Assembly: GCA_034521835.1 (NCBI GenBank)
Contig: JAXHMA010000006.1
Location: 1,426,001-1,490,000, forward strand
DNA from: JAMQKA01 sp034521835
GTDB lineage: Bacteria; Bacteroidota; Rhodothermia; Balneolales; Balneolaceae
Direction: 5' to 3'
DNA: 64,000 bases
A program made the position numbers and the translations under genes. The notes below the pieces were generated by a model. The model made no database searches. It was given only the letters and a program-made list of their open reading frames with translations, and was not told the origin of the DNA. Positions 49,693 through 59,729 of the stretch are shown in pieces. Position 1 is the stretch's first letter; every line of letters starts with the position of its first letter.

Positions 49693-50367
49693 TTAGTTCT
49701 GGTAGTAGGCCACTGCAATCCAGTGTTTTTGGTGCCTGAAGCTACAAATTCTGGCTGATTTATCATCACCTAAAACAGCAGAAAATACTCGAGGATTCAG
49801 CCGCTGTATCTTAATTTCGTTGAGGTTGGTTCGCAGTCCCCTGCCGTTCAGTTTTACCAGCGACTCCTTGAGTGTCCATACCCGGATGAGCGGCTGGTCT
49901 TGCAACAGCGCACGCTCCTCGGCATGTAAAATCCGATCCCTGAGCCGCTCGGTAACACTTCGATCTTCTGGCTCAATATCGATGCCCACAGGCAGACCCG
50001 GTGAAAGAACGCAGATCACTTTTTCATTGGTATGGGCCAGGCTCAGCTCAAACCGTTGATTATTGTAAACGCCATACGGTTTGCCAAAGCGCATCTTTGT
50101 GGATTTCAAACGCAGTCCTTTCCAGCCCGATCTCCCGGCCAATTCCTTAATAATACCGCGCGTGGATAGAAATTCATCCCTTCGGCGGCGGTGCTGTAAA
50201 TTTTGATATTCAGTTTGCTCAATGCTGGATAAAAGCTCCTCACTGAACGTGGATCCGATCTCTCCAATCGCAATATTCAGATCGCTGGGTAGCAGAGAGC
50301 AGTACTTTGCCGTGATATTTTCCAACCTGTGCCTTTTTTTATTAAAGAACTTATAAAATAAGATCAA
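49693..50367 (-). CDS. 4'-phosphopantetheinyl transferase, Sfp type
   Basis: The 224-residue protein has the Sfp-family motifs FGKPYGVYNN, LSLAHTNE, VGIDIEPEDRS (magnesium-binding aspartate) and VWTLKESLVKLNGRGL (catalytic WxxKES-K). It loads the phosphopantetheine arm onto acyl or peptidyl carrier proteins. It could be the sole AcpS replacement or serve a secondary metabolite pathway; no carrier protein lies nearby. The listed start is TTG 50367. An internal TTG at 50325 preceded by AAAAAGGCACAGG also looks good and would remove 14 residues. It heads the six-gene leftward cluster. Confidence 0.9.
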   Translation of the reverse strand: MILFYKFFNKKRHRLENITAKYCSLLPSDLNIAIGEIGSTFSEELLSSIEQTEYQNLQHRRRRDEFLSTRGIIKELAGRSGWKGLRLKSTKMRFGKPYGVYNNQRFELSLAHTNEKVICVLSPGLPVGIDIEPEDRSVTERLRDRILHAEERALLQDQPLIRVWTLKESLVKLNGRGLRTNLNEIKIQRLNPRVFSAVLGDDKSARICSFRHQKHWIAVAYYQN

Positions 50368-50753
50368 AAAGGTGTTCCAGACAACTTTTCCGCCTCAAGG
50401 GCTATTTTTTATCATCTGCTTTTATCAATATGAATAAGCAATATCCCATTTATTTAAGCTCATTTCGGCATTTAATTCTGTGGGAATAGATGCTGTATGA
50501 CAATCAAAGCGGCTTTCCTCATTTATTGCTGTTTATACTAAACAGATAGGTTTCGGCAAATTGTACTCATGATATATTTCAAAAGTTCATATACTGAAAA
50601 TCTGTCCAAGCACTTGGTCCTGCCTTAGTACTTGTCATCCACCAAACCCCTTTAAAGAGTGACATGTTACGGCTAACATATAAACAGACAGCAACTCAAT
50701 TAATTTATTATTTTCAAATCGTTTCACTGACTATGATCAAATAATACGCTAAC
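50368..50753. other. AT-rich intergenic region, no gene seen
   Basis: The 386 bases between the Sfp gene and the DUF389 gene contain no open frame, tRNA shape or strong hairpin that I can support. It should hold the promoter of the leftward six-gene cluster and the 3' end of the DUF389 transcript. Confidence 0.6.
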
Positions 50754-51776
50754 TCAGAATGATTTAACGCCGGGCTCCCAAAACCATATAATCACCGCTA
50801 AGACTATGAGCAATACTAACCAGATGGCAATGGCAGCCCGCACCGCTTTTTTGGCTTTCTGTGCCTCCCACCATCTCCGGGGACGCACGCCTTGCACCAA
50901 GAACGTGAGAATACCCGCCAAATTAATACATATAAGATTGGTACATGTTAGGATTACCGAACCCATCGCCAGCCGTACGTGGCCCGACCCAAGCAGCAGG
51001 CCGACATTTACCAGAGGCGGCAACAGCGCTACTGCCACCATAACCCCGACGATGGTAGCCGGCACGCCGCGAGTAAAACCGAGTACCCCGGCACTTCCTG
51101 CAGCTAGAGCGATGGTGATATCTCCGAGACTCACCGTCGTTTTATTGATGAGCTGTTGCGATTCAAAGTCGATCTGCAGCAGCAGGCCCATAAGAAGAGC
51201 TACAACAAGTGAGGCTATCAAGCCCGCGGCATTGGTTTTTAGCGAGCGCCAGCCCAGATCGAGATCGCCCAGAGTGGCTGCCAGCGCCATTGAAACGTTG
51301 GGCCCCAGCAGTGGTGCAATAACCATCGCACCAATAATTACCGCCACATCATCCCGGATAAGCCCCACTCCTGCCACCACGGTGGACAGCACCACCATGC
51401 CGATATAGACCCAGGTAAGCTCGCTTCCGCTGGTAACATCGGCATAAAGTTCCTCGCGGCTGATACGTCCCGGTACACTTTCTGACTCCGATTCTTCCCC
51501 GTCCTCCTCCTCTTCATCTTTCTCCACCTCGGGTTGCGGAAGCGTAGCCTGCACTGAAAAAAGCACGATACGGAAGCCATCCACGTTCGAAAACTTCTCG
51601 TACAGCCGGTCAGATAGAGTCTCTGTTCTGTCTGTATCTATCAATACGCGGAGTATGGAGCAATCATCCTCTTGTGTTTCGGTCCAGACGCCGAGGATCT
51701 CTTCGTCTTCCACAATTTTTCGCGCTTCCTGTACTGTCTCCAATGGAGCCATCAGCTCCAGCATCCGATAATCCAT
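50754..51776 (-). CDS. DUF389 (TIGR00341-type) membrane protein
   Basis: The protein of about 340 residues has a soluble N-terminal domain of roughly 100 residues, a very acidic linker (EKDEEEEDGEESESES) and a DUF389 membrane domain with six or seven helices: VYIGMVVLSTVVAGVGLI, DDVAVIIGAMVIAPLLGPN, FTRGVPATIVGVMVAVALLPP and NLICINLAGILTFL. Function of the family is unknown. I chose the ATG at 51776 (MDYRMLELMAP), which opens the conserved domain; 28 upstream residues of the longest frame are phenylalanine-rich and look like noncoding sequence. It sits behind the secreted metallopeptidase gene on the same strand. Confidence 0.9.
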   Translation of the reverse strand: MDYRMLELMAPLETVQEARKIVEDEEILGVWTETQEDDCSILRVLIDTDRTETLSDRLYEKFSNVDGFRIVLFSVQATLPQPEVEKDEEEEDGEESESESVPGRISREELYADVTSGSELTWVYIGMVVLSTVVAGVGLIRDDVAVIIGAMVIAPLLGPNVSMALAATLGDLDLGWRSLKTNAAGLIASLVVALLMGLLLQIDFESQQLINKTTVSLGDITIALAAGSAGVLGFTRGVPATIVGVMVAVALLPPLVNVGLLLGSGHVRLAMGSVILTCTNLICINLAGILTFLVQGVRPRRWWEAQKAKKAVRAAIAIWLVLLIVLAVIIWFWEPGVKSF

Positions 51777-51877
51777 AAAAAAAGCAGGGTTAATAAGATT
51801 TTTGGAAAGAGTACAAAGGAAAAAAGTAAAGAAGAAAGCGGTGTAATTGCTAAGGAGCAAAAACTGTAAGAATTATC

Positions 51878-54800
51878 TCACCGAATAAACATCATTTTTT
51901 CCGTCTCTTTTTGTCCCTCAGTAACGAGGCGGTAAATATACATCCCACTGGCCAATCCCAGCTTCTCAGCGTTAAACGATACATAATGTTTGGCAGCTTC
52001 TTGTTTTTTATCAACAAGTGTAGCAACCTTGCGTCCTAAAATATTGTACACTGTGAGTGTTACATGCTGTTCTTTAGGAATTGTATATATGATTGTGGTT
52101 AATCGAGAAAAAGGATTGGGATAGTTTTGATCAAGCATTAGGCCCTGTTGCCCTTCGCCGCCATCGGATTGAGTTTCGAATTCGGTAGTGAAAGCTGCAT
52201 ATGTACCTGAAAAGGGTATCTGAGAAACAACTGCATTACGAACAGTGTCGACCATTCCATCCATCTTTTTCCAAACTGAATTTTCAGATATCCATTTGAA
52301 TATTGTTATCGATGATTCTCTACCCTCGTTAATATCGCTGTCCGCATACCGAATGGTAAGTGCATTGGCCCCTGAAAATTGCTGATCGAATGGATAAGAT
52401 GCTATGGACTGGACATCACCAGCCAACTCGGCACTTTCGGGTAAACCATTTAAGATAGGAGGAAAACTTGAAGTCAACATCAGAACATTCTCTATTGAGG
52501 TATTCAGTGAATCCAGCAGCAGTTCCCCGGAGCCACTTGGTCCGGATAATTCAAGCCGGTTGTTAACACTTAATGAGTCATACAAGATGTAATCATGATC
52601 GACGAAAAAGCGGTCCGACGAGTTATCTTCGGCAATGAACGAAAAGAACCCCGTTTCTCCAAGTGGTTCAGTTATAGAAACTGAATATTGACTTTCCTGG
52701 CTGACCGAAACTGATGGATTTTTAGGTGACCCCATGTTATTGTACATTTCAAAATCTGGTACGGTGGGCAATGATTCTTTGAATGTTGTGGTGAAGTTAA
52801 TTCTGTTTTTTTCACTAAAGCTTGCTGTGGCAGTTGTTTTAAAATTGCCATCTACAGGTTCTACTTCAACTATTAAACTATCTTGGTTAGTTGATGCAAT
52901 CACATTTACTTTAGGGGCATTACTACCATCGCTAATGGGGATTATGCCAGAATAAATTTGGGTATGATCATAATTGAAATAACGTACTACATCACCATTT
53001 TCCGCACCTAAAACTAATATCCATCCTTCATCATTGGTTTTTCCTTGTTTTATTACCCGCGAGGATTTGATTAATGTTACACTTGGAACAAATAAAATAT
53101 CAGGAGTAATATCACTGAGAGCACCAGTGATATTTAAATGTTTATTGAAAGCGCCAACATTTTGGTATTGTGGATCAGGACTATCATTAATTGAAGATCC
53201 TACATCTATAGTTAAATCATTTAAATCATTATTTGGTCCTAGTAGGTAATCTTTATCTCCGGTACTTCTCTCTGAAGGTTTTTTAATTGGGCAATAAATA
53301 TCGTCATAAACACCTTCAAATAATTCTTCAAAAGTATCCCAACAAGGTTTTTGATGTTTTTGCCACTGCGAGGTGACTTTATACCCATCGCTTGGATACC
53401 TTGCTTCTGAAGACATTTCTGAAGAGTATTCTCCACCAAGTTGAAAATCTTGAAACTTATTTTGCGGGGAATCCATAAAACCAAAATTCCAAGGATCTTC
53501 AGATCCAGTTTTTTCTTCCCAAACCTTTACTTCAGAATCATTCTTATACTCATCTTTGAAATAGAATAGGTAATGGCCAAGTTCATGTCCAACAGTCTTA
53601 AAATCATATGGAAAACTTAAATCTCCTTTAGTATAAAAGTGGTTTCTTGTCAGATCATAGGTAAGCTTCCAAATGCGTGGCATACGGACACCATTCTGAT
53701 TCCATCTCTCAAATATAATATCAGAATAGGCAATAGGACGAAATTGATTATCAGCATGTCGTCGTATATCGGCCTTTTTCCAATATTTCTTATTTTCAAA
53801 AACAGCAACTTCTCCAATATAAAATTGTCCATCCGTGACGTCATACATATAATTCGATGTCTTTTTCATCCCTTCCAGTATATCATTCAAGTAATCATCG
53901 GAAGCATCCCATTCTACAGATACTGCCAGATTTTGAACGATCATTGTATGATCAAGTGATATTTCCTTAATATCATATAAAGAAGAAGTCACCGTGGGAT
54001 AAGAAATCTTTCCAACACTATTGAACTGAGCATTATCTAATAAAATTTTGTATCGCTCATTATCTAACTTTTTATATGCAGAGTTACCATTCGCTGACTC
54101 AGAATAAACCTCACGTTCTATTTTAATTTGATCATTCTCAGAGAAAGATGACGAGTTAAGTTCTATGCGTCCCTGGTCATCTGTAGTGCGGATTCCTACC
54201 GGTGAATCCGGGGGACCATTTTCACTGAAATTATGTTCCGTGACATTATATATGGTAAACTCTTTATTAGCTATAGGATCCCCGTTTACATCAACAATTT
54301 TAAGTGGAAATGTAGAGCTCACTTCCGTGCTGTACGGTTCATCCACTGCATCCTCCTTCGGCAATGTACTGGCCACCCCCCAGTCGTCTTCGGCTTCAAT
54401 GTAGTATTCCACGCCGTCAGTAGTTACAAACTCCGCAGGAATAGTTAACTGAAAATCACTTAGGTTCACAAAATCATCAAAAACTTCTACCTCATAATTT
54501 AATTGCCCGGTGCGGCGGTAATAGAGCTTTACGCGCTCCAGCTCACGCGTATTATCGGTGGCGTTAAAAGCAATATCTATCGGCTGTTCTGCCGTGGCTT
54601 CGGTGATCGGCGTGTGCTCAATAACGGGAGGTTCGTTCGGCAGTATGGCAATATTAAACGGGCTGGCACCGGGATTTGTGCTGGGACTGGAAGAGGTGGT
54701 ATTACCATCGGTGGCTGTAATATAGTAGTCTATGCCGGGTGTAGCTACGGTATTGCCAGGTATTTCAGCTTGAAAAATATTCCCGCTTGTACTGGTCATC

Positions 54801-56479
54801 ACCACAGATTGATAGCTACTTGCCGGGTCAGGCGTCGGCTTGTAGAAAAGGGTGGCCTGCTGAATTCCCGGTGCTATGTCGTCGGTAACGGTAGCCTCTA
54901 TAGTAAGTGCGCGATTTTCCGGCTGCCCGTCGTCGCTGAGCGAGATGGTTTGCTGGGTTCGCTGGATGGTTGGAGCAGCTCCCGGAACATAACTGGCTTC
55001 GTCGGAAGCGGTATTGCCCTCGTACGTTGCCTCTACACGTACATTGCGAGTGGTACCGTCAAAACTTGGATTGCTTGACTGATAGCTTACAACATAGGTA
55101 TCGGCTACTTGTGCAGCTATGAAATCCAGGATATCATCAAATGGAGAGTAAATATCAAAGAATTGTCCGCCTGTTGGCTCTGTAAGGGGTTCGAAGTAGG
55201 AAAAAAGACTGGATTCGGTTAAGGCAAACAATGTAATGTCACTTTCTTGCAGAACTGTAAGTGCATCGCTCTGCGAAGCCCCACCCTGGTCGGGGGGTTC
55301 GTCAGTGATAATAATAAAAATACGCTGGGCTCCAGGACGGAAACTAACACTATTGGCGGCCTCTGTTATACTGTAGTAGCCGGGCTCATCATTTCCCGAA
55401 GATCTATTCCTCATCCACATATCGTTTTTGAAGTATTCGACATCAGAGGTCAAGCTCCCATTGTCTTCAATAATTGGATTCCCACTATTCTCAAATGAGC
55501 CATATCGAGCCAACCCAAGTGCATAGTCTACGTCTGAAGCAGCCAAATCATCTACAAAACTAAAGACATTTTCTTGCACTTCGTCCTGTGATGGTCCCAT
55601 ACTACCACTGTTATCCATCAAAAATATTACATCAGCACGCCGTACACCACCGCCTTCTTCCGGAGGGGTAACATTAAAAAGGTCGGTCTGCTGCGTTCCG
55701 TTTTCGAAAACAGTAAAGTTCTCTTGTGAAAGGCCGGGAAAACTGGTTCCGTTGGTATATACCTTTACGTTTGCATAAATATTAGGAAAGTTTTGGCTGT
55801 TGAGACTCGTGATTTCAGCTGCAAGTGGTTCTGGGGTACTATCTGTAATTCGTACATTATCGACAAACCAGCCGGCAAAATTGTTTTCATCATCTGAAGT
55901 AAAACGGAAAAGAAGAATGATATCTTCGCCAGCATAAGGAGTAAGATTTACTTCCGTTTCTCGCCATTCGCTATCCCCATCTCTCGAGCTTAGTGTGGTC
56001 CACGTTTCTCCATTATCTGTGGAAATTTCAATATAGCCGTAATCAAATCCGCTCTCCAATTCAAACCACTCCATAAACTGGAGTGTAAGGCTCTGGCTAT
56101 CGGAAATAGATGGTAGGGTAATTGAAGGTGTTGTTAAACTGTCATCAGCATTGTCCGAATAATCCCCGGTAAGATTCGTTCCCGCTGTGTTTAGCGAGTT
56201 AAATCCCGAATTTGGACCGCTAGTCGGTTCCCCCACAGCCCACGAACCAGTAACATTCCAATTCTCCAACCCGGACTCGAAGCTATTCTCGAAAACTACC
56301 GTTGCTGTAGTAGTTGCTTTTCCTTTGAATTGATTTGTTCGATTTTGTTCAAGGACAGGGACCTCTATAAGTTGGCCTTTGGGTAGCTCTTTCGAATCTT
56401 GTGTTTGTGAAAAAGCATTTGAGACAAATAGATGAAGGGAGAAAACTATGATTAAAGAAAATGTTTTCTTTAAACTCAT
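51878..56479 (-). CDS. Giant secreted protein with VWA domain, CLCA-like metallopeptidase motif and type-A sorting tail
   Basis: This 1533-residue gene is intact. In order it has: a signal peptide ending NAFSQ; an immune-inhibitor/MAM-like jelly-roll (FENSFESGLENWNVTGSWAVG to AGWFVDNVRI, about residues 45-210); a von Willebrand A domain with MIDAS DNSGSM (Asp289, Ser291, Ser293); and several Ig-like repeats. A zinc peptidase motif follows, with HELGH at His965-His969 and DEY at 976-978. The NPNYPNPFSRLTTIIYTI sorting tail ends the chain. HExxH, six residues, DEYxxD matches in length the active site of CLCA proteases, which also carry a VWA domain, though after the protease. It is likely exported by type IX secretion and surface-bound, acting in adhesion, cleavage or self-processing. 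Confidence 0.87.
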   Translation of the reverse strand: MSLKKTFSLIIVFSLHLFVSNAFSQTQDSKELPKGQLIEVPVLEQNRTNQFKGKATTTATVVFENSFESGLENWNVTGSWAVGEPTSGPNSGFNSLNTAGTNLTGDYSDNADDSLTTPSITLPSISDSQSLTLQFMEWFELESGFDYGYIEISTDNGETWTTLSSRDGDSEWRETEVNLTPYAGEDIILLFRFTSDDENNFAGWFVDNVRITDSTPEPLAAEITSLNSQNFPNIYANVKVYTNGTSFPGLSQENFTVFENGTQQTDLFNVTPPEEGGGVRRADVIFLMDNSGSMGPSQDEVQENVFSFVDDLAASDVDYALGLARYGSFENSGNPIIEDNGSLTSDVEYFKNDMWMRNRSSGNDEPGYYSITEAANSVSFRPGAQRIFIIITDEPPDQGGASQSDALTVLQESDITLFALTESSLFSYFEPLTEPTGGQFFDIYSPFDDILDFIAAQVADTYVVSYQSSNPSFDGTTRNVRVEATYEGNTASDEASYVPGAAPTIQRTQQTISLSDDGQPENRALTIEATVTDDIAPGIQQATLFYKPTPDPASSYQSVVMTSTSGNIFQAEIPGNTVATPGIDYYITATDGNTTSSSPSTNPGASPFNIAILPNEPPVIEHTPITEATAEQPIDIAFNATDNTRELERVKLYYRRTGQLNYEVEVFDDFVNLSDFQLTIPAEFVTTDGVEYYIEAEDDWGVASTLPKEDAVDEPYSTEVSSTFPLKIVDVNGDPIANKEFTIYNVTEHNFSENGPPDSPVGIRTTDDQGRIELNSSSFSENDQIKIEREVYSESANGNSAYKKLDNERYKILLDNAQFNSVGKISYPTVTSSLYDIKEISLDHTMIVQNLAVSVEWDASDDYLNDILEGMKKTSNYMYDVTDGQFYIGEVAVFENKKYWKKADIRRHADNQFRPIAYSDIIFERWNQNGVRMPRIWKLTYDLTRNHFYTKGDLSFPYDFKTVGHELGHYLFYFKDEYKNDSEVKVWEEKTGSEDPWNFGFMDSPQNKFQDFQLGGEYSSEMSSEARYPSDGYKVTSQWQKHQKPCWDTFEELFEGVYDDIYCPIKKPSERSTGDKDYLLGPNNDLNDLTIDVGSSINDSPDPQYQNVGAFNKHLNITGALSDITPDILFVPSVTLIKSSRVIKQGKTNDEGWILVLGAENGDVVRYFNYDHTQIYSGIIPISDGSNAPKVNVIASTNQDSLIVEVEPVDGNFKTTATASFSEKNRINFTTTFKESLPTVPDFEMYNNMGSPKNPSVSVSQESQYSVSITEPLGETGFFSFIAEDNSSDRFFVDHDYILYDSLSVNNRLELSGPSGSGELLLDSLNTSIENVLMLTSSFPPILNGLPESAELAGDVQSIASYPFDQQFSGANALTIRYADSDINEGRESSITIFKWISENSVWKKMDGMVDTVRNAVVSQIPFSGTYAAFTTEFETQSDGGEGQQGLMLDQNYPNPFSRLTTIIYTIPKEQHVTLTVYNILGRKVATLVDKKQEAAKHYVSFNAEKLGLASGMYIYRLVTEGQKETEKMMFIR

Positions 56480-56623
56480 GCTGAATTCCTATTACAATAG
56501 TTATCAGATTAAGACCCTGTTGGCATAAGCAATTAGGATCTTAATCTGTAAATTTTCTATCCAGTATAGATAAAGTAAGGATAGTTATATTAAATGTACT
56601 CCCAGGCAAAAAGCTCTCAAACT

Positions 56624-57865
56624 TTATTTGGTTTCACGCACTATCGAATTATACGTTGATTCGTTAATCGAACCTGTTACTTTTAAATCATGGGCCTTTT
56701 GGAAAGAACGTATGCAAGAATGAGTATTCGGCCCCATAGCCCCATCGGCAGTGCCACATTCGTAGCCTAAACTATTTAGAGTATTTTGGATCCATTCAAT
56801 ATCTTCACCGCCATCACCAGGTTTATTTCCAGAATTTTGCTCTTCCCTTGAATTGCTGTCTTGAGATTCAATATTGGAAGATGTTGAATCCGGGTTTCCT
56901 GCTGTATCTATACGATTCATTGCATCTTGCTCATTCATCCTACGCATACAACTTGACTTCGCGTCGGTATAATAATCTTTTCCACCGAGTGAGAGGGCTT
57001 TATCGTAATAGTCAATTGCTTGATTATAATCTCCAAGGGCGTCTGTCAGAACAGCTAAATTATATACAGCCGACGCTGAATTTGGATTATTTTGAACATA
57101 TTCTTCAAGCTGAGTTGCTGCTTGTTTCACTTGGCCATCACGAGCGGCGTCCAACATCGGCTTTTGTTTTTCATCTGAATAATCAAGTCTAACATCTTGT
57201 GATACTGTTTTGGGAGTTATCTCAGTAAGGAATTTATCTACAGCTTGTCCGATTGCTGCCTCAAAGCGGCGACGATAATCAGAGGGATATCCACCTCCGT
57301 TCTCATCGATTGTCCAAACTCTTTGTCCATTATATTGTCGTTCATTTAGCAATACTTCATCACCTCTAGTCAGAGTAAAGGCTACGGGCATTATGGTAAC
57401 CATAGCTGGAACTTGTTTCTCTTGTAAGCCTAGTGTACCAGCAGGGCGTGTTACGGTTGTTCGTTTATCCTGTTTCATGCTGGCAATGACATTAAATTTT
57501 ATAAAAACATCCTCTTCATTCACTTCTGTTTCTTTTCCAGTCATAACTAACTTACCATCCCGACTATCAAAGCGAATACCTTCACTTAGAGAGTTTTCAA
57601 TGGTAAAATGCCCTCTACTACGACTCTGGTTACGAAGCTCTTGTATAGTAATATCCTGCATGCGCCTGGTAGCTCCCTCCGCCTGCACCACCTTAATGTT
57701 TGGCGATTCTCCTAAGTAATAGTTTGGCGGCTGCTCTGAATGAATCGAAGTATATTTGGGAATTGTAATACCACAGCCACTTGTCAAAAAAGCTCCAAAT
57801 AGAATTACAATAAGTAGATAGTGTGCTTTTGAATAAGATTGGTTGTCAGTAGACAGTAGTTCCAT
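56624..57865 (-). CDS. Lipoprotein with TPR and C-terminal peptidoglycan-binding domain
   Basis: The 413-residue protein has a lipoprotein signal (FGAFLTSGCG), an N-terminal beta domain of unknown type (about residues 40-240, with TRPAGTLGLQEKQVPAMV), one TPR pair (SASAVYNLAVLTDALGDYNQAIDYYDKAL), an unstructured acidic linker and a C-terminal PF01471-type domain (IEWIQNTLNSLGYECGTADGAMG, SFQKAHDLKVTGSI). The last part should bind the cell wall from the periplasm. It resembles outer-membrane lipoproteins that tether to peptidoglycan. No operon partner is visible. Confidence 0.82.
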   Translation of the reverse strand: MELLSTDNQSYSKAHYLLIVILFGAFLTSGCGITIPKYTSIHSEQPPNYYLGESPNIKVVQAEGATRRMQDITIQELRNQSRSRGHFTIENSLSEGIRFDSRDGKLVMTGKETEVNEEDVFIKFNVIASMKQDKRTTVTRPAGTLGLQEKQVPAMVTIMPVAFTLTRGDEVLLNERQYNGQRVWTIDENGGGYPSDYRRRFEAAIGQAVDKFLTEITPKTVSQDVRLDYSDEKQKPMLDAARDGQVKQAATQLEEYVQNNPNSASAVYNLAVLTDALGDYNQAIDYYDKALSLGGKDYYTDAKSSCMRRMNEQDAMNRIDTAGNPDSTSSNIESQDSNSREEQNSGNKPGDGGEDIEWIQNTLNSLGYECGTADGAMGPNTHSCIRSFQKAHDLKVTGSINESTYNSIVRETK

Positions 57866-58818
57866 TGAAGAATAGGTTTAGATTGAGATTATTTTGCCAA
57901 CAAAAACGTCTCTAAAAAACACAAATTAAAACTGAGTAGATGGATATCGAAAATGAAAATTTTCAATATCTGCCACTCTAATTTCAACTATTTTTTAGCT
58001 CAAATTTTACCCCCGATTTCACGCTTAATAAACTACAACTAAATTTATTTAATTCAATTAGTTATCGAAAAATAGAAATATGAATATTTTAAATTTCATT
58101 AGATTATCAAAAAAACATTTTAAAATGGACTGCTATTAGTTGAATTTAATTTTTAAAACCTGAGTTCATGTAATAGGTGCAAAATGAAGAATCTTTTCTT
58201 GAAGAGGAACTGAACTTAATGGTAAGTATTTTAATTACAAAGGAAACGACCCAACATTTACCTGTCATGCAGAACCGTTCATTGTTTTTCACCTCTTATC
58301 GTCACTCTTTAATAGCATATATTTATGCCAAAGCGATTACAAGTGTAAAAAACGGGTACAGCGTCTTGCAGGATCTGGCCTCCGGCTACAACTCCATTGC
58401 TGAATGGCTGGCCCTGCCCCAGGTACCGCGTATCCTGCTCAAAAAAGAGGACCGGTAGGGATTACGTTCTCTTCCTGCCCATCGTCCATTGAACTACACA
58501 GTTTTACCATCTGGTATTTCTACTTTTTACTAAAATCCATACATATTTATATTTTGGAAACATAGGATTATAAAACACCAAGCTATAATAGCCTCAGAGA
58601 TCTTTGCAAATACCATGTACCTTGTTGTGAGGTGGTTGTTCAAAGCCACCAACAGACCCAGTATAATTCCCTTATAACAGCGAGTTGATGTTCTGCAAAA
58701 CTACTATCACCCAGTAATTTCAAACACCGCTTTAGAGTTCTTTGCAGCACTCTCTATTCCACGAAATAAGCGATTATAGTTTTTCAATCGTAATTCTAAA
58801 AGATAGAATTCTATTAGA
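57866..58818. other. AT-rich gap of about 950 bases with one doubtful reading frame
   Basis: The region is mostly AT-rich. A 93-codon frame at 58177-58458 (GTG start) ends with YAKAITSVKNGYSVLQDLASGYNSIAEW, a layout faintly like the last helix and strand of a rhodanese domain. No active-site loop is present, so I treat it as chance or a remnant. No tRNA, repeat array or clear hairpin was found. Confidence 0.35.
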
Positions 58819-59250
58819 ATGAGCTTACAGACTAAATCTCAGGAGAAAACCGATTCCCTAAAATTAAATACTAAATTGTTGATGGTTTCCAGCGCCCTGT
58901 TTCTGGGATTACTTGGAATCCTGGGCTCCTTTATTCCACAAGAGGTTGCTGGCTATTTTGGAACATCGGTAGAGGCCAAAGGAACGCTTTTAATAAAACT
59001 AACTGGCTCTTTATACCTTGGATTTGCGGTATTAAACTGGATGGCTCGTGGCAATTTAATTGGTGGCATTTACAGTCGCCCTGTGGCATTAGGCAACTTT
59101 TTTCACTTCGTATTATCGGCCATCCTATTACTAGAATTTTTAATTACAAATTCTATCCTAGTTTCATTTGCAATAGGAGCTGGTATCTACACCATATTTG
59201 CAACCTGTTTTGGGTATATCCTTTTTTCTGGCGGGAAATCTTGCAGCTAA
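58819..59250 (+). CDS. Small four-helix membrane protein of unknown function
   Basis: The 143-residue protein has four predicted membrane segments (about residues 18-36, 54-75, 84-103 and 107-135) and a polar N-terminus. LNWMARGNLIGGIYSRPVALGNFFHF is the conserved-looking loop. I do not recognise a named family. The composition and helices make it a credible gene. The ATG at 58819 has no strong ribosome site, as is common in this group. It stands alone. Confidence 0.75.
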   Translation: MSLQTKSQEKTDSLKLNTKLLMVSSALFLGLLGILGSFIPQEVAGYFGTSVEAKGTLLIKLTGSLYLGFAVLNWMARGNLIGGIYSRPVALGNFFHFVLSAILLLEFLITNSILVSFAIGAGIYTIFATCFGYILFSGGKSCS

Positions 59251-59729
59251 CAATCTAAAAAGTTGACCTGGTTTTTTACAAAAGTCATTATCAAGGACAC
59301 AGTCCTCACCTATCCTGGATACTATTGTTCACTAAATCCCCGGTATATCCTATAGCCGGCGACCGATTTCTGTCATCACGTTCAGGATTACATGCCCGTT
59401 TATTCTCAATCTGAAATGCGTTACCTACTGCAAAAAAGTGCGTTATTTCTGTGGCATGAAGAGTAGTCTTATCCATTTATCCAAGGTACAAGAATAATCC
59501 CGCATTATTTCCATTCCTATTTTCATGATCTATATCTTATCCTTCAAACTGGTGATACTCCTCTCTTGGTGTGGGTTCTCATTCAATCCATTCACCACTC
59601 TTGGCAGGTAGATAATCAACAGGCCATTCGTCTTTCCATGCAAGAAAGTTAATCATTAGATAAGCATATTACCGGAATTATTCGGATAGTATTATACATG
59701 CTTATTGCCAATCTGAAAATCATACTGCC
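59251..59729. other. Intergenic region, possibly with remnants of a decayed gene
   Basis: In these 479 bases no intact frame is present. On the minus strand one frame reads NFLAWKDEWPVDYLPAKSG and later MDKTTLHATEITHFFAVGN between stop codons, which looks protein-like. It might be a decayed gene, but I cannot name it. The 3' end also holds the promoter of the DUF5996 gene. Confidence 0.35.

Noticed and set aside
58177..58458. A rhodanese-domain protein
   Set aside because: Only the last helix pattern resembles a rhodanese; the cysteine loop is absent and the start is unconvincing.
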